Assembly: GCF_007954405.1 (NCBI RefSeq)
Contig: NZ_CP042344.1
Span: 868,001-932,000 of the forward strand
DNA from: Comamonas flocculans
GTDB lineage: Bacteria > Pseudomonadota > Gammaproteobacteria > Burkholderiales > Burkholderiaceae_C
Length of the DNA stretch: 64,000 nt
Direction: 5' to 3'
A program made the position numbers and the translations under genes. The stretch's first letter is position 1, and each line of letters opens with the position of its first letter. Shown one piece after another: positions 20,038 through 28,212 of this stretch. The notes below the pieces were generated by a model. It saw nothing but the letters and a program-made list of their open reading frames with translations. It had not been told where the DNA came from and made no database searches.

Positions 20038-21000
20038 ATGCGCATCGCCGTCGCCATCCCCTGCTACAAGGTCACCGAGCACGTGCTCGGCGTGATTGCC
20101 GCCATCGGCCCCGAGGTGCAGGCCATCTACGCTGTCGATGACGCCTGCCCCGACGGCAGCGGCCGCTTCATCGAAGAGAACAACCGCGATCCCCGGGTGC
20201 GCGTGCTCTACCACGCCGAGAACCGGGGTGTCGGCGGCGCAGTCGTGACGGCATACGAAGCGGCCATTGCAGACGGCATGGACGTCGTGGTGAAGGTGGA
20301 TGGCGACGGGCAGATGAACCCCGCGCTGCTGCCACAGTTTGTACGGCCGATCGCACGTGGCCAGGCCGACTACACCAAGGGCAACCGGTTCTACCGCCCT
20401 GAATCGCTGCGTGGCATGCCGCCGGTGCGCCTGTTCGGCAATGCCGTGCTGTCGCTGATGACCAAGTTCAGTTGCGGCTACTGGTCGTCCATGGACCCGA
20501 CCAATGGTTACACCGCGGTGCACACGGCGGTGCTGCGCAAGCTGCCGCTTCAAAAGCTGGAGCGCCGCTATTTCTTCGAAACGGACATGCTCTACCACCT
20601 CAACACCATACGCGCCGTGGTGCACGACGTCCCCATGGATGCGGTGTATGGCGAGGAGGCGTCCAACCTGAAGGTATCGAAGGTGCTGCCCGAGTTCCTG
20701 GGCAAGCACGCGGTGCGGCTGGTCAAACGCTACGCCTACCTGTACCTGCTGCGCGACTTCAACATCGGCAGCCTCTACAGCTTGCTCGGCGCCATGCTGT
20801 GTCTGGTGGGTGCCGTCTTCGGCGGCGTGCATTGGCTCGACAGTCTGCTCACTGGTCGGGCGGCCAGCAGCGGCACGGTCATGCTCGCCGCCTTGCCGCT
20901 GATCATAGGCATCCAGTTCCTGATCGCCTTTCTGCACTACGACGTCAGCAACGTCCCGCGCGATGCCCTGACACCGACGCTGGTGGATGACGAGCGCTGA
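20038..21000 (+). CDS. GT2 glycosyltransferase, polyprenyl-phosphate (GtrB/DPM-like)
   Basis: This probably transfers a sugar from a nucleotide donor to undecaprenyl phosphate on the cytoplasmic face. The 320-residue protein has an N-terminal GT-A domain (MRIAVAIPCYKV, VDDACPDGS, NRGVGGAVVTAY, and the DXD-type VKVDGDGQMNP near residues 85-95) and two C-terminal membrane helices (about 244-264 and 280-302). That architecture is shared by GtrB, DPM1 and ArnC-like enzymes. GAAGG precedes the start. It follows the EamA-like gene and precedes an acyltransferase remnant. The donor sugar cannot be told from the sequence. Confidence 0.82.
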   Translation: MRIAVAIPCYKVTEHVLGVIAAIGPEVQAIYAVDDACPDGSGRFIEENNRDPRVRVLYHAENRGVGGAVVTAYEAAIADGMDVVVKVDGDGQMNPALLPQFVRPIARGQADYTKGNRFYRPESLRGMPPVRLFGNAVLSLMTKFSCGYWSSMDPTNGYTAVHTAVLRKLPLQKLERRYFFETDMLYHLNTIRAVVHDVPMDAVYGEEASNLKVSKVLPEFLGKHAVRLVKRYAYLYLLRDFNIGSLYSLLGAMLCLVGAVFGGVHWLDSLLTGRAASSGTVMLAALPLIIGIQFLIAFLHYDVSNVPRDALTPTLVDDER

Positions 21001-21080
21001 CGCAGCCCTCAGTCAAGGTATGCTGGCCCACAGCGTCATTCGAAGTGATGGCGAGCGCGCGGGTAGCCGCCGCCGGTACC

Positions 21081-21294
21081 GTGAGTGCTGGTCGCGATCG
21101 GGGACGCGTCCTACAGTCTTTATCTGCTGCACACATTCTTGCTCGACGCCAGCGGCCGGTGGCGGTTCCACCTCGACATCCAGTCGCCGCGCCTGCTGCT
21201 GGCCTTTCTCATTGCGCTACCCATCGTCATCGTGCTGCTCAGCCTGCTCTGGTATCGCTGGGTGGAGCGCCCTCTGCTGAAGCTGCTTTCGTGA
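21081..21294 (+). pseudogene. C-terminal remnant of an acyltransferase-3 (OafA-like) gene
   Basis: The last 69 codons read as the final helices of an acyltransferase-3 protein: AIGDASYSLYLLHTF (the conserved G-x-xSYSLYLLH element) and a closing LWYRWVERPLLKLL. Such proteins are normally 350 residues or more, and no upstream part is found between 21001 and 21080, so the gene has lost its catalytic N-terminus. The GTG at 21085 may allow a small peptide, but a function is unlikely. Its stop overlaps the GTG start of the HAD gene. Acyltransferases of this type O-acetylate surface glycans, consistent with the genes just upstream. Confidence 0.75.
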
Positions 21295-22112
21295 AACCGC
21301 TGAACCAATGGCACCCCGGCCCGCTCGCGGGCCTGTTCACCGACATCGACGACACCCTGACCACGGACGGCGCGATCACCGCCGACGCCCTGGCCGCGCT
21401 GGGCGATCTGAAAGCCGCGGGGCTGCACCTGATCGCGATCACCGGGCGGCCCGTGGGCTGGAGCGCGCCCTTTGCCACCACCTGGCCGGTGGATGCGATC
21501 GTGGCCGAGAATGGCGCCGTGGCGCTCCTGCCTGAGAATAAGGACAAAAATGGCCTTAACCGCCCGCGGGGCGCGCGCCGGCAGCTACGAAAAACATACC
21601 AACAAGACGCCGCCACGCGCGCACGTCAGTACGCGCGCATGCAAGAGGTTCTGGCGGCGATAGAGGCTCAGGTGCCGGGCGCGCGGCGGGCGCAGGACTC
21701 GGCGGGGCGCGAATGCGACATCGCCATAGACCACAGCGAGTTCACCCACCTGCCCCAGGACGCCATCGACGCATGCGTCGCGATGATGCGCGCGGCGGGC
21801 ATGAATGCCAGCGTGAGCAGCATCCACATCAACGGCTGGTACGGCAGCCACGACAAGCTCGAGGGCGCGCGCTGGATCGTGCGCGAGCTGCTCGGGCGCG
21901 ATCTGGATGCAGAGTTGGAGCGCTGGGTCTACGTGGGCGATTCAACCAACGACGAGCGCATGTTCGAGCACTTCGCGCACAGCGTGGGTGTGGCCAACAT
22001 CGCGCGCTTTCTGCCGCAGCTCAGGCACCTGCCGCGCTACGTGACCCAGGGCGAGCGCGGCGCGGGGTTTGCCGAGCTGGCACGCGTCATTTTGAATAAA
22101 AACAGGCTCTAG
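21291..22112 (+). CDS. HAD-IIB family phosphatase with in-frame repeat insertion
   Basis: The 273-residue product is a Cof-type HAD hydrolase: FTDIDDTLTTDG holds the two catalytic aspartates, ITGRP is motif II, and YVGDSTNDERMF is the motif IV metal site. A cap region with SAGRECDIAIDHSEF points to sugar-phosphate substrates. Two repeat copies touch the gene. One lies inside it (about residues 84-102, rich in N, K and R) between ENGAVALLP and TYQQDAATR. The other supplies the last codons and the TAG stop. The start is a GTG overlapping the preceding remnant; LNQWHPGPLAGLF follows in the usual place. Its substrate is unknown. Confidence 0.85.
   Translation: MKPLNQWHPGPLAGLFTDIDDTLTTDGAITADALAALGDLKAAGLHLIAITGRPVGWSAPFATTWPVDAIVAENGAVALLPENKDKNGLNRPRGARRQLRKTYQQDAATRARQYARMQEVLAAIEAQVPGARRAQDSAGRECDIAIDHSEFTHLPQDAIDACVAMMRAAGMNASVSSIHINGWYGSHDKLEGARWIVRELLGRDLDAELERWVYVGDSTNDERMFEHFAHSVGVANIARFLPQLRHLPRYVTQGERGAGFAELARVILNKNRL
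21541..21594 (+). repeat. dispersed palindromic repeat, copy C, inside the HAD coding sequence
   Basis: The segment has the family pattern ACAAAAATGGCCTTAACCGC in its lead and first arm, then diverged GC-rich arms and GGCAGCTACGAAAA. It keeps the reading frame and has no stop in that frame. The arms pair less well than in the intergenic copies, as expected if selection now acts on the protein. Confidence 0.6.
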
Positions 22113-22147
22113 CCCTTATCCAACAAGCGCAGGCAGCTCTCTTTTCT
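22095..22147 (+). repeat. dispersed palindromic repeat, copy D
   Basis: This copy has the lead AATAAAAACAGGCTCTAG, the arms AGCCCTTA/CAAGCGCA, then GGCAGCTCT and a T-rich tail. The TAG inside AGGCTCTAG is the stop codon of the HAD gene, so the repeat defines that protein's C-terminus (NKNRL). It lies between the convergent HAD and gltL genes. Confidence 0.75.
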
Positions 22148-22154
22148 GAGGGTT

Positions 22155-22904
22155 TCAACCCTGCAGGATCTTGCTCAGGAAGTCCTTGGTGCGCGGCTGG
22201 CGGTTCTCGGGGTGGCCGAAGAATTCCTCCTTGCCGCAGTCTTCCAGGATGTGGCCGCCGACGTCGATGAAGATCACGCGGCTTGCCACCTTGCGCGCGA
22301 AACCCATCTCGTGCGTGACCACCATCATGGTCATGCCTTCGCTGGCGAGCTTGACCATGACGTCGAGCACCTCGCCGACCATCTCGGGGTCGAGCGCGCT
22401 GGTGGGCTCGTCAAACAGCATCACGATCGGGTCCATCGAGAGCGCGCGCGCGATCGCCACGCGCTGCTGCTGACCGCCCGAGAGCTGGCCGGGAAACTTG
22501 TCCTTGTGCGCCATCAGGCCCACGCGGTCGAGCATCTTCAGGCCACGCGCCCTGGCATCGTCGAGCTTGCGCCCCAGCACCTTGACCTGGGCGATCGTCA
22601 GGTTCTCGGTGACCGAAAGGTGGGGAAACAGCTCGAAGTGCTGGAACACCATGCCGACCTGGCTGCGCAGCTTGGGCAGATCGGTGCGCGGATCGGTCAC
22701 CACGGTGCCGTTGACGACGATCTCGCCCTTTTGCACCGGCTCCAGCGCGTTGATGGTCTTGATCAGCGTGGATTTGCCCGAACCCGATGGGCCGCAGACG
22801 ACGACCACGTCGCCCTTGTCCACGCTCAGGTTGCAGTCGTTGAGCACCTGGATGGCTCCATACCACTTGGAGACGTTCTTCAACTCGATCATGCGGTCGG
22901 CCAT
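22155..22904 (-). CDS. gltL: glutamate/aspartate ABC importer, ATP-binding protein
   Basis: The 249-residue ATPase powers the GltIJKL importer. It shows Walker [10 protein letters not shown], the Q-loop [14 protein letters not shown], the signature [15 protein letters not shown], Walker [16 protein letters not shown] and the H-loop VVTHEMGFA, in the pattern of polar amino-acid (PAAT) family ATPases. AAAGGAG stands before the ATG. It is the last gene of gltI-gltJ-gltK-gltL, 11 bases after gltK. The glutamate/aspartate assignment comes from the binding protein and operon order. Confidence 0.93.
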   Translation of the reverse strand: MADRMIELKNVSKWYGAIQVLNDCNLSVDKGDVVVVCGPSGSGKSTLIKTINALEPVQKGEIVVNGTVVTDPRTDLPKLRSQVGMVFQHFELFPHLSVTENLTIAQVKVLGRKLDDARARGLKMLDRVGLMAHKDKFPGQLSGGQQQRVAIARALSMDPIVMLFDEPTSALDPEMVGEVLDVMVKLASEGMTMMVVTHEMGFARKVASRVIFIDVGGHILEDCGKEEFFGHPENRQPRTKDFLSKILQG

Positions 22905-22915
22905 GCCGGACTCCT

Positions 22916-23584
22916 TTAGCGGATGATGGCGATCTTGCCGTGGACGCGCTTGACCACGGAAGACAGCGAATAGCTGATGATGAAGTACACCACGGTGGCC
23001 ATCAGATAGGTCTCGATCGGCCTGCCGAAGTTCTTGCCCGCGGTCTCGAAGCCCTTGAGCAGGTCGTAGGCGCCGATGGCGTAGACCAGCGAGGTGTCCT
23101 GGAACAGGATGATGGTCTGCGTGAGCAGCACCGGAATCATGTTGCGAAAGGCCTGCGGCAGGATCACCAGCTTCATGTTCTGACCGTAGCTCATGCCCAT
23201 GGCCATGCCGGCATAGACCTGGCCGCGCGGAATCGACTGGATGCCCGCGCGCATGATTTCGGAAAAATACGCCGCCTCGAAGGCGATGAAGGTGATGAAG
23301 GCGGAATACTCCGCCCCCACCGGACGGCCGATGATGAAGGGCACCAGCAGGAAGAACCACAGGATCACCATCACCAGCGGCACCGAGCGCATCACGTTGA
23401 CGTAGAAGGCCGCGGGCAGCACCAGCCACTTGCGGCCCGACAGCCGCATCAGCGCCAGCAGCGTGCCGAAGAAGATGCCGCCCGCGGTGGCCACCACCGT
23501 GAGGATGATGCTGAACCACAGGCCCTTGAGGATGAAACCCTGGATGAAGGTCCAGTTCAGGAAGGAGAAATCGAGGTTGAGCAT
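22916..23584 (-). CDS. gltK: glutamate/aspartate ABC importer, permease GltK
   Basis: This 222-residue inner-membrane permease has about five helices and the EAA loop for ATPase contact, visible as [28 protein letters not shown] in outline (residues about 101-128). It also has the [17 protein letters not shown] segment typical of HisM/GltK-type permeases. It begins one base after the gltJ stop and ends 11 bases before gltL. GltJ and GltK would form the heterodimeric pore. Confidence 0.92.
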   Translation of the reverse strand: MLNLDFSFLNWTFIQGFILKGLWFSIILTVVATAGGIFFGTLLALMRLSGRKWLVLPAAFYVNVMRSVPLVMVILWFFLLVPFIIGRPVGAEYSAFITFIAFEAAYFSEIMRAGIQSIPRGQVYAGMAMGMSYGQNMKLVILPQAFRNMIPVLLTQTIILFQDTSLVYAIGAYDLLKGFETAGKNFGRPIETYLMATVVYFIISYSLSSVVKRVHGKIAIIR

Positions 23585-23585
23585 C

Positions 23586-24344
23586 TCAGTGCCCCCCCGC
23601 GCCGGTGCCGGCGACGACGAAGCCCGGCACCTGGGCGCGCCGTTCGATGAAGGCGAAGATGCGGTTGATCACGAAAGCCGAGATGGCGTAGAGGATGGTC
23701 ACCGCGATGTAGACCTCGATCGGCCGCGCGGTCTCCTCGCCCACCTGCAGCGCGTACTGCGTGAGCTCGGGGATGGACACCGCAAAGGCCACGGCCGAGT
23801 TCTTGAAGATGTTCATCGATTCGCTGGTCAGCGGCGGGATGATGATGCGATACGCCATGGGCAGCAGCACGTAGCGGTAGTACTGCACTGTCGTGAAACC
23901 CATGGCCATGCCGGCGTAGCGCTGGCCCTTGGGCAGCGCCTGTATGCCTGCGCGCACCTGCTCGGCGATGCGCGCCGAGGTGAAGAAGCCCAGCGCCAGC
24001 ACCACCAGGATGAAGGGCGGAAAGGCCTTCATCGGCGGCACCAGCGCCGGCACGACGAAGTACCACAGGAAGATCTGCACCAGCAGCGGGATGTTGCGAA
24101 ACAGCTCCACCCAGGCATTGCCAAAGCGCACCAGCCAGGGGCTGGCGGGCAGCGTTCTGATCACCCCGATGATGGAGCCGGCCACCAGCGCAATCGCCAG
24201 GCCCGTCAGCGATACCGATACCGTCCAGCCCCAGGCCGACAGCAGCCAGTCCAGGTAGGTGATGTCCCGGCCGTGGCCGAAACAGCCCGACTGCACCACC
24301 CCGTCCAGGGTGTCCTTGCAGAACACTTCCCAATCCATGGCCAT
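23586..24344 (-). CDS. gltJ: glutamate/aspartate ABC importer, permease GltJ
   Basis: The 252-residue permease starts MAMDWEVFCKD and has a GltJ-type N-terminal extension with TYLDWLLSAWGWTVSVSLTG before the helices. The EAA-type loop is ARIAEQVRAGIQALPKGQ. AAAGGA precedes the first ATG; a second in-frame ATG two codons later is also possible. It lies 110 bases downstream of gltI, beyond a strong hairpin, and is followed at once by gltK. Confidence 0.92.
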   Translation of the reverse strand: MAMDWEVFCKDTLDGVVQSGCFGHGRDITYLDWLLSAWGWTVSVSLTGLAIALVAGSIIGVIRTLPASPWLVRFGNAWVELFRNIPLLVQIFLWYFVVPALVPPMKAFPPFILVVLALGFFTSARIAEQVRAGIQALPKGQRYAGMAMGFTTVQYYRYVLLPMAYRIIIPPLTSESMNIFKNSAVAFAVSIPELTQYALQVGEETARPIEVYIAVTILYAISAFVINRIFAFIERRAQVPGFVVAGTGAGGH

Positions 24345-24380
24345 TGCATTCCTTTCGCGGCGTGCGGGCGCCGCAGCGTC

Positions 24381-24418
24381 AAACGCAAAACGCCCACCGG
24401 CATCGTGCCCGGCGGGCG
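24381..24418 (-). terminator. attenuator hairpin between gltI and gltJ
   Basis: On the minus strand CGCCCGCCGGG and CCGGTGGGCG form a nearly perfect GC-rich stem around CACGATG, followed by TTTTGCGTTT. It sits in the only long gap of the glt operon. Such a structure would stop or stabilise part of the transcript so that the binding protein is made in excess over the membrane parts. Confidence 0.6.
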
Positions 24419-24454
24419 CTGGGCGCCCTCAGGACGAGGGCACCGGTGGCATCC

Positions 24455-25348
24455 TCAGTTGCCGTAGTCTTCCATCGGCTTGTCGTTGAGATTGGCCCAG
24501 GCGTTCTTCGTGCTCTCGGACGCGGGCATGTTCAGATTCACGTTGTTGGGCGGAATCGGCTGCATGAACCACTTGTCGTAGAGCTTGGCCAGCGAGCCGT
24601 CCTTGACCTGGCGCGCGATCGAATCGTCGATGGCTTTCTTGAGCTTGGCATCGCCCTTGGGCAGCATGCAGGCAATGGGTTCCACCGAGAGCACCTCGCC
24701 GACGATGGCGAAGTCCTTGGGGTTCTTGGCCTTGGCGATGTTGGCCGCGAGGATGGAGCCGTCCATCACGAAGGCGTCGGCGCGGCCCGACTCGAGCAGC
24801 AGGAAGCTGTCGGCGTGGTCCTTGCCCATGACCTGCTTGAAGTCCAGGTTGGCGTCACGCGCCTTCTTGCGGATGTGCTGCACCGACGTGGTGCCGGTGG
24901 TCACCGCCAGCGTCTTGCCGCCCAGGTCGTTGATCGACTTGATGCCCGACTTGGTGTTCACCGCCATGCGCACTTCTTCCACGTAGGTGGTGTAGGCGAA
25001 GTCCACGTCCTTCTGGCGCGCGCGGCTGTTCGTCGTCGAGCCGCACTCGAAGTCGATGGTGCCGTTCTGGATCAGCGGGATGCGGTTCTGCGAGGTGATC
25101 ACCTGGTAGTTGATCGTCAAGGGCTTGCCCAGCTGCTTGCTGATGTCGTCCACGATGCGCTCGGCCATCTCGGTGTGGAAGCCCACGTACTTGCCGCCGC
25201 CCAGCGTGAAGGCCAGGCCGGAGGAGTCGCGCACGCCCAGGTTCACCGCGCCCCGTTCGCCGATCTTGGCCAGGGTGTCGGGTGCCTGCGCCAAGGCGGC
25301 ACCACTGGCCAGAAAGGTCACGGCTGCCGCGAGCAACAGTTTCTTCAT
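24455..25348 (-). CDS. gltI: glutamate/aspartate-binding periplasmic protein
   Basis: This 297-residue substrate-binding protein has a Sec signal (MKKLLLAAAVTFLASGAALA, cut before QAPD). The mature domain has the PAAT cluster-3 pattern: LGVRDSSGLAFTLGGGKYVG, TIDFECGSTTNSRARQKDVDF (the ECGSTTN segment is characteristic of the glutamate/aspartate binders) and LAVTTGTTSVQHIRKKA. AGGAG precedes the start at 25348; the open frame extends upstream but that part is not coding. It is the first gene of the operon and is separated from the permeases by a hairpin. Confidence 0.93.
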   Translation of the reverse strand: MKKLLLAAAVTFLASGAALAQAPDTLAKIGERGAVNLGVRDSSGLAFTLGGGKYVGFHTEMAERIVDDISKQLGKPLTINYQVITSQNRIPLIQNGTIDFECGSTTNSRARQKDVDFAYTTYVEEVRMAVNTKSGIKSINDLGGKTLAVTTGTTSVQHIRKKARDANLDFKQVMGKDHADSFLLLESGRADAFVMDGSILAANIAKAKNPKDFAIVGEVLSVEPIACMLPKGDAKLKKAIDDSIARQVKDGSLAKLYDKWFMQPIPPNNVNLNMPASESTKNAWANLNDKPMEDYGN

Positions 25349-25536
25349 ATGGAGGACTCCTGAAAGTTGAAATGAAAGTTCCCGCCGTCGGCGCGCGCCG
25401 GCAGGTGCCGGCAGACTCCCGCGTAGACGGATTCCTCGATTGTGCACGGACTGATCTCGCAAACCCATTGAATCTTCCCCGGGTTTCCCCCTGTCATGCA
25501 GCAGATGCATAACCCCCGGCATCGGGGGCCGCGGCC

Positions 25537-28131
25537 TCAGGGGAGCCGCGGCTGCGCCGGGACCGGCTTCATGCGCAGACCCTGCAACCACCACACCAGC
25601 CAGACCAGGAAGATCGCCGGCAGGTAGAACCAGTGCGTGGAAGGCCGGTCGGTGCGCACCTGCACGTCCTGCACGTCCCAGCCCTGCTCAAAGCCGCCCT
25701 TGGCCGCGCGCGAACCGAACCGGACCGCGCCGATCTGCCACTGCTCGCCCAGCGGGACCAGCTGCACGCCGGCTTGCGCCAGGCGTTTGCGTCCGTCTTC
25801 GCCCTGCTTGCCCCCGAGCTGCACCGCCACCGTCTTGCTGCGCTCCTCGCCTTCGAGGTTCATGCCATGGATACGCAGGATCAGCCGCCCGTCGTCGGGC
25901 CGGTCCCGGGCCACGTCGTAGACGCTGGCCGCGGGCGCGCTGGTGTACTCCGGCGCCATGCGGTCCATGAACAGGTCGGGGCGAAACAGCAAGGTGACCG
26001 CCAGCAGCAGCAAGGCCGCTTCCCACCACCGGCTCTTGACCCGGAACCAGCCCATGGTCACCGCCGCGAACAGCAGCATCGCGCCAACGCTGGCCAGAAT
26101 CACGCGCAAGGCCTCCCAGCCGTTGTCGATGGTGAGCATCAGCAGCTGCGGGTTGAAGATCCAGATGAAGGGCAGGATCAGCGTGCGCGAGGCGTAGATG
26201 ATGCCCTGCAGCCCGGTCTCGATGGAGCCGGCGCCGGAAATGGCCGAAGCGGCAAAGGTCGCCAGCCCTACCGGCGGCGTGATGTCGGCCATGATGCCGT
26301 AATAGAAGACGAACATGTGCACCGCGATCAGCGGTATCACCATGCCCGACTGCGCGCCCAGCTCCACCACCACCGGCGCCATCAGCGTGGCCACCAGAAT
26401 GTAGTTGGCCGTGGTCGGCACGCCCAGGCCGATGATCAGGCAGGTGGCCGCCACGAACAGCAGCATGATGATGACGTTGCCCTGGCTGATGAACTCGACG
26501 AACTCGGTCATGCGCAGGCCCAGGCCGGTCAGCGTGATGCCGCCCACCACGATGCCCGCGGTGGCCGTGGCAATGCCTATGCCTATCATGTTGCGCGCAC
26601 CGTTGTGAAAACCTTCCACCACCGCGTTGCCGCCCTCGTGCCAGCTGCCCTTCAGGGTCTTGCCGCGAAACAGCGCGGTCAAGGGTTGCTGCGTCAGCAT
26701 CAGCACCGCCAGCGAGGTCACGGCCCAGAAGGCCGACAGCGGCGGCGACATCTGCTCCACCATCAGGCACCACACCAGGATGCCGATGGGCATGATGAAG
26801 TGCAGGCCCGCACGCACGGTGGGCCAGGTGTCGCGCAGGTGCCCGTCCACCACCGCCCCTTCGATGGTCGTGGGCAGGTCCAGGCATTGGGCCGCCTGGT
26901 AGACGGCCACCAGGTACAACCCCAGCACCGTCGCGCCCACCGCCCAGGGAGCGGCCGCGCCCAGCAGCGCCTTCATCGCGCCGATGGCGTAGTACAGCGC
27001 CCCCACCACGATCACCGTGCCCAGCACGCCAAACAGGTTGCGCACGATGCGATCGCGCCAGGCCCGGTGCCTGCGCTGCGCGATCGGCTGCATGCCCATG
27101 CGCAAGGCTTCCAGGTGCACGATGTAGAACAGGCCGATGTAGGACAGGATGGCCGGCAGGAAGGCGTGCTTGACGATGTCCGAATACGGTATGCCCACGT
27201 ACTCCACCATCAGGAAGGCGGCCGCGCCCATCACCGGCGGCATGATCTGCCCGTCCACCGAAGACATGGTCTCGATCGCACCGGCCTTCACCGGGCCGTA
27301 GCCCGCCCGCTTCATCAACGGTATCGTGAAAATGCCGGTGGACACCACATTGGCCACCGATGAGCCGGAGATCATGCCGTTGAGCGCCGAAGACGCCACC
27401 GCCACCTTGGCCGGGCCGCCGCGCAAATGCCCCAGCGCGGCAAAGCTCACCTGCATCATGTAGTTGCCGCCGCCGCTGCGATCCAGCAGCGCGCCAAACA
27501 GCACGAAGGCAAAGATGGTAGTGGCCGACACCCCCAGCGCAATGCCGTACACCCCTTCGGTGGTCAGCCACATGTGGGTCAGCATGCGGTTGAGCGAAGC
27601 GCCCTTGTGCGCAATCACGTCAGGCAGCCACGGCCCGGCCATGCTGTAGGCGATGAAGGCAATCGCCAGCACCGCCATGGGCCAGCCCACGGAGCGGCGC
27701 GTGGCCTCCAGCAGCAAGATCAAGCCGGCGCAGGCCACCACGATGTCCTGGGTGATGGGGTTGCCGGGGCGGTTGGCCAGGTCGGCATAGAACAGCATCA
27801 TGTAGGCGGCGGCAAACGCCCCCACCAGGGCCATGGCCCAATCCGCCAGCGGCACCCGATTGCGCGGCGAACGCTTGAACGCAGGCCAGGCCGTGAACGC
27901 CAGAAACATGGCGAACGACAGGTGAATGGCGCGCGCCTCGGTGTCGTTGAGAATGCCGAAACCCAGGGCGAAGGGCAGCGGCGAGGCGTACCAGTACTGG
28001 AACAGCGCCCAGACCAGCGCCACGCCGAAAATCAGGTATTTGGTCAAGCCCTCGGGCTGACGGCCGCCGGTGTCGGTCTCGGCGACGAGCTGCTGCAAGG
28101 CGTCGGGCGCCTTGTCCATTTCGGAAGCCAT
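25537..28131 (-). CDS. TRAP transporter fused permease (TAXI type) with DUF3394 tail
   Basis: The 864-residue membrane protein fuses the small DctQ-like and large DctM-like TRAP subunits, the usual form partnered by TAXI binding proteins. Roughly the first 200 residues hold the DctQ part; about 200-660 are the DctM part, with GSSVANVVSTG, GQIMPPVMGAAAFLMVEY and GLGVPTTANYILVA. The last 200 residues contain a soluble DUF3394-like domain (LRIHGMNLEGEER) and a final helix (FYLPAIFLVWLVWWLQ). The true start at 28131 gives MASEMDKAPD. It lies downstream of the TAXI gene past a strong terminator. The substrate is unknown; some TAXI proteins bind glutamate-like acids. Confidence 0.9.
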   Translation of the reverse strand: MASEMDKAPDALQQLVAETDTGGRQPEGLTKYLIFGVALVWALFQYWYASPLPFALGFGILNDTEARAIHLSFAMFLAFTAWPAFKRSPRNRVPLADWAMALVGAFAAAYMMLFYADLANRPGNPITQDIVVACAGLILLLEATRRSVGWPMAVLAIAFIAYSMAGPWLPDVIAHKGASLNRMLTHMWLTTEGVYGIALGVSATTIFAFVLFGALLDRSGGGNYMMQVSFAALGHLRGGPAKVAVASSALNGMISGSSVANVVSTGIFTIPLMKRAGYGPVKAGAIETMSSVDGQIMPPVMGAAAFLMVEYVGIPYSDIVKHAFLPAILSYIGLFYIVHLEALRMGMQPIAQRRHRAWRDRIVRNLFGVLGTVIVVGALYYAIGAMKALLGAAAPWAVGATVLGLYLVAVYQAAQCLDLPTTIEGAVVDGHLRDTWPTVRAGLHFIMPIGILVWCLMVEQMSPPLSAFWAVTSLAVLMLTQQPLTALFRGKTLKGSWHEGGNAVVEGFHNGARNMIGIGIATATAGIVVGGITLTGLGLRMTEFVEFISQGNVIIMLLFVAATCLIIGLGVPTTANYILVATLMAPVVVELGAQSGMVIPLIAVHMFVFYYGIMADITPPVGLATFAASAISGAGSIETGLQGIIYASRTLILPFIWIFNPQLLMLTIDNGWEALRVILASVGAMLLFAAVTMGWFRVKSRWWEAALLLLAVTLLFRPDLFMDRMAPEYTSAPAASVYDVARDRPDDGRLILRIHGMNLEGEERSKTVAVQLGGKQGEDGRKRLAQAGVQLVPLGEQWQIGAVRFGSRAAKGGFEQGWDVQDVQVRTDRPSTHWFYLPAIFLVWLVWWLQGLRMKPVPAQPRLP

Positions 28132-28152
28132 GGTCGTGCTCCTGGCTGGGCA

Positions 28153-28188
28153 ACAAAAAAGGGGCGAAACGACAGGCTTCGCCCCTTC
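28153..28188 (-). terminator. rho-independent terminator between TAXI protein and permease
   Basis: On the minus strand AAGGGGCGAA, a nine-base loop and TTCGCCCCTT form a perfect ten-pair stem followed by TTTTGTTG. It stands between the binding-protein gene and its permease, so most transcripts should end here and some read through. This parallels the hairpin after gltI. Confidence 0.85.
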
Positions 28189-28212
28189 ACGCAATCAGGC
28201 CGGGTGGGCCAG

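Noticed and set aside
21541..21594. Sequencing or assembly error as the cause of the odd HAD linker
   Set aside because: The segment follows the repeat consensus from end to end and keeps the frame, which an error would not do.
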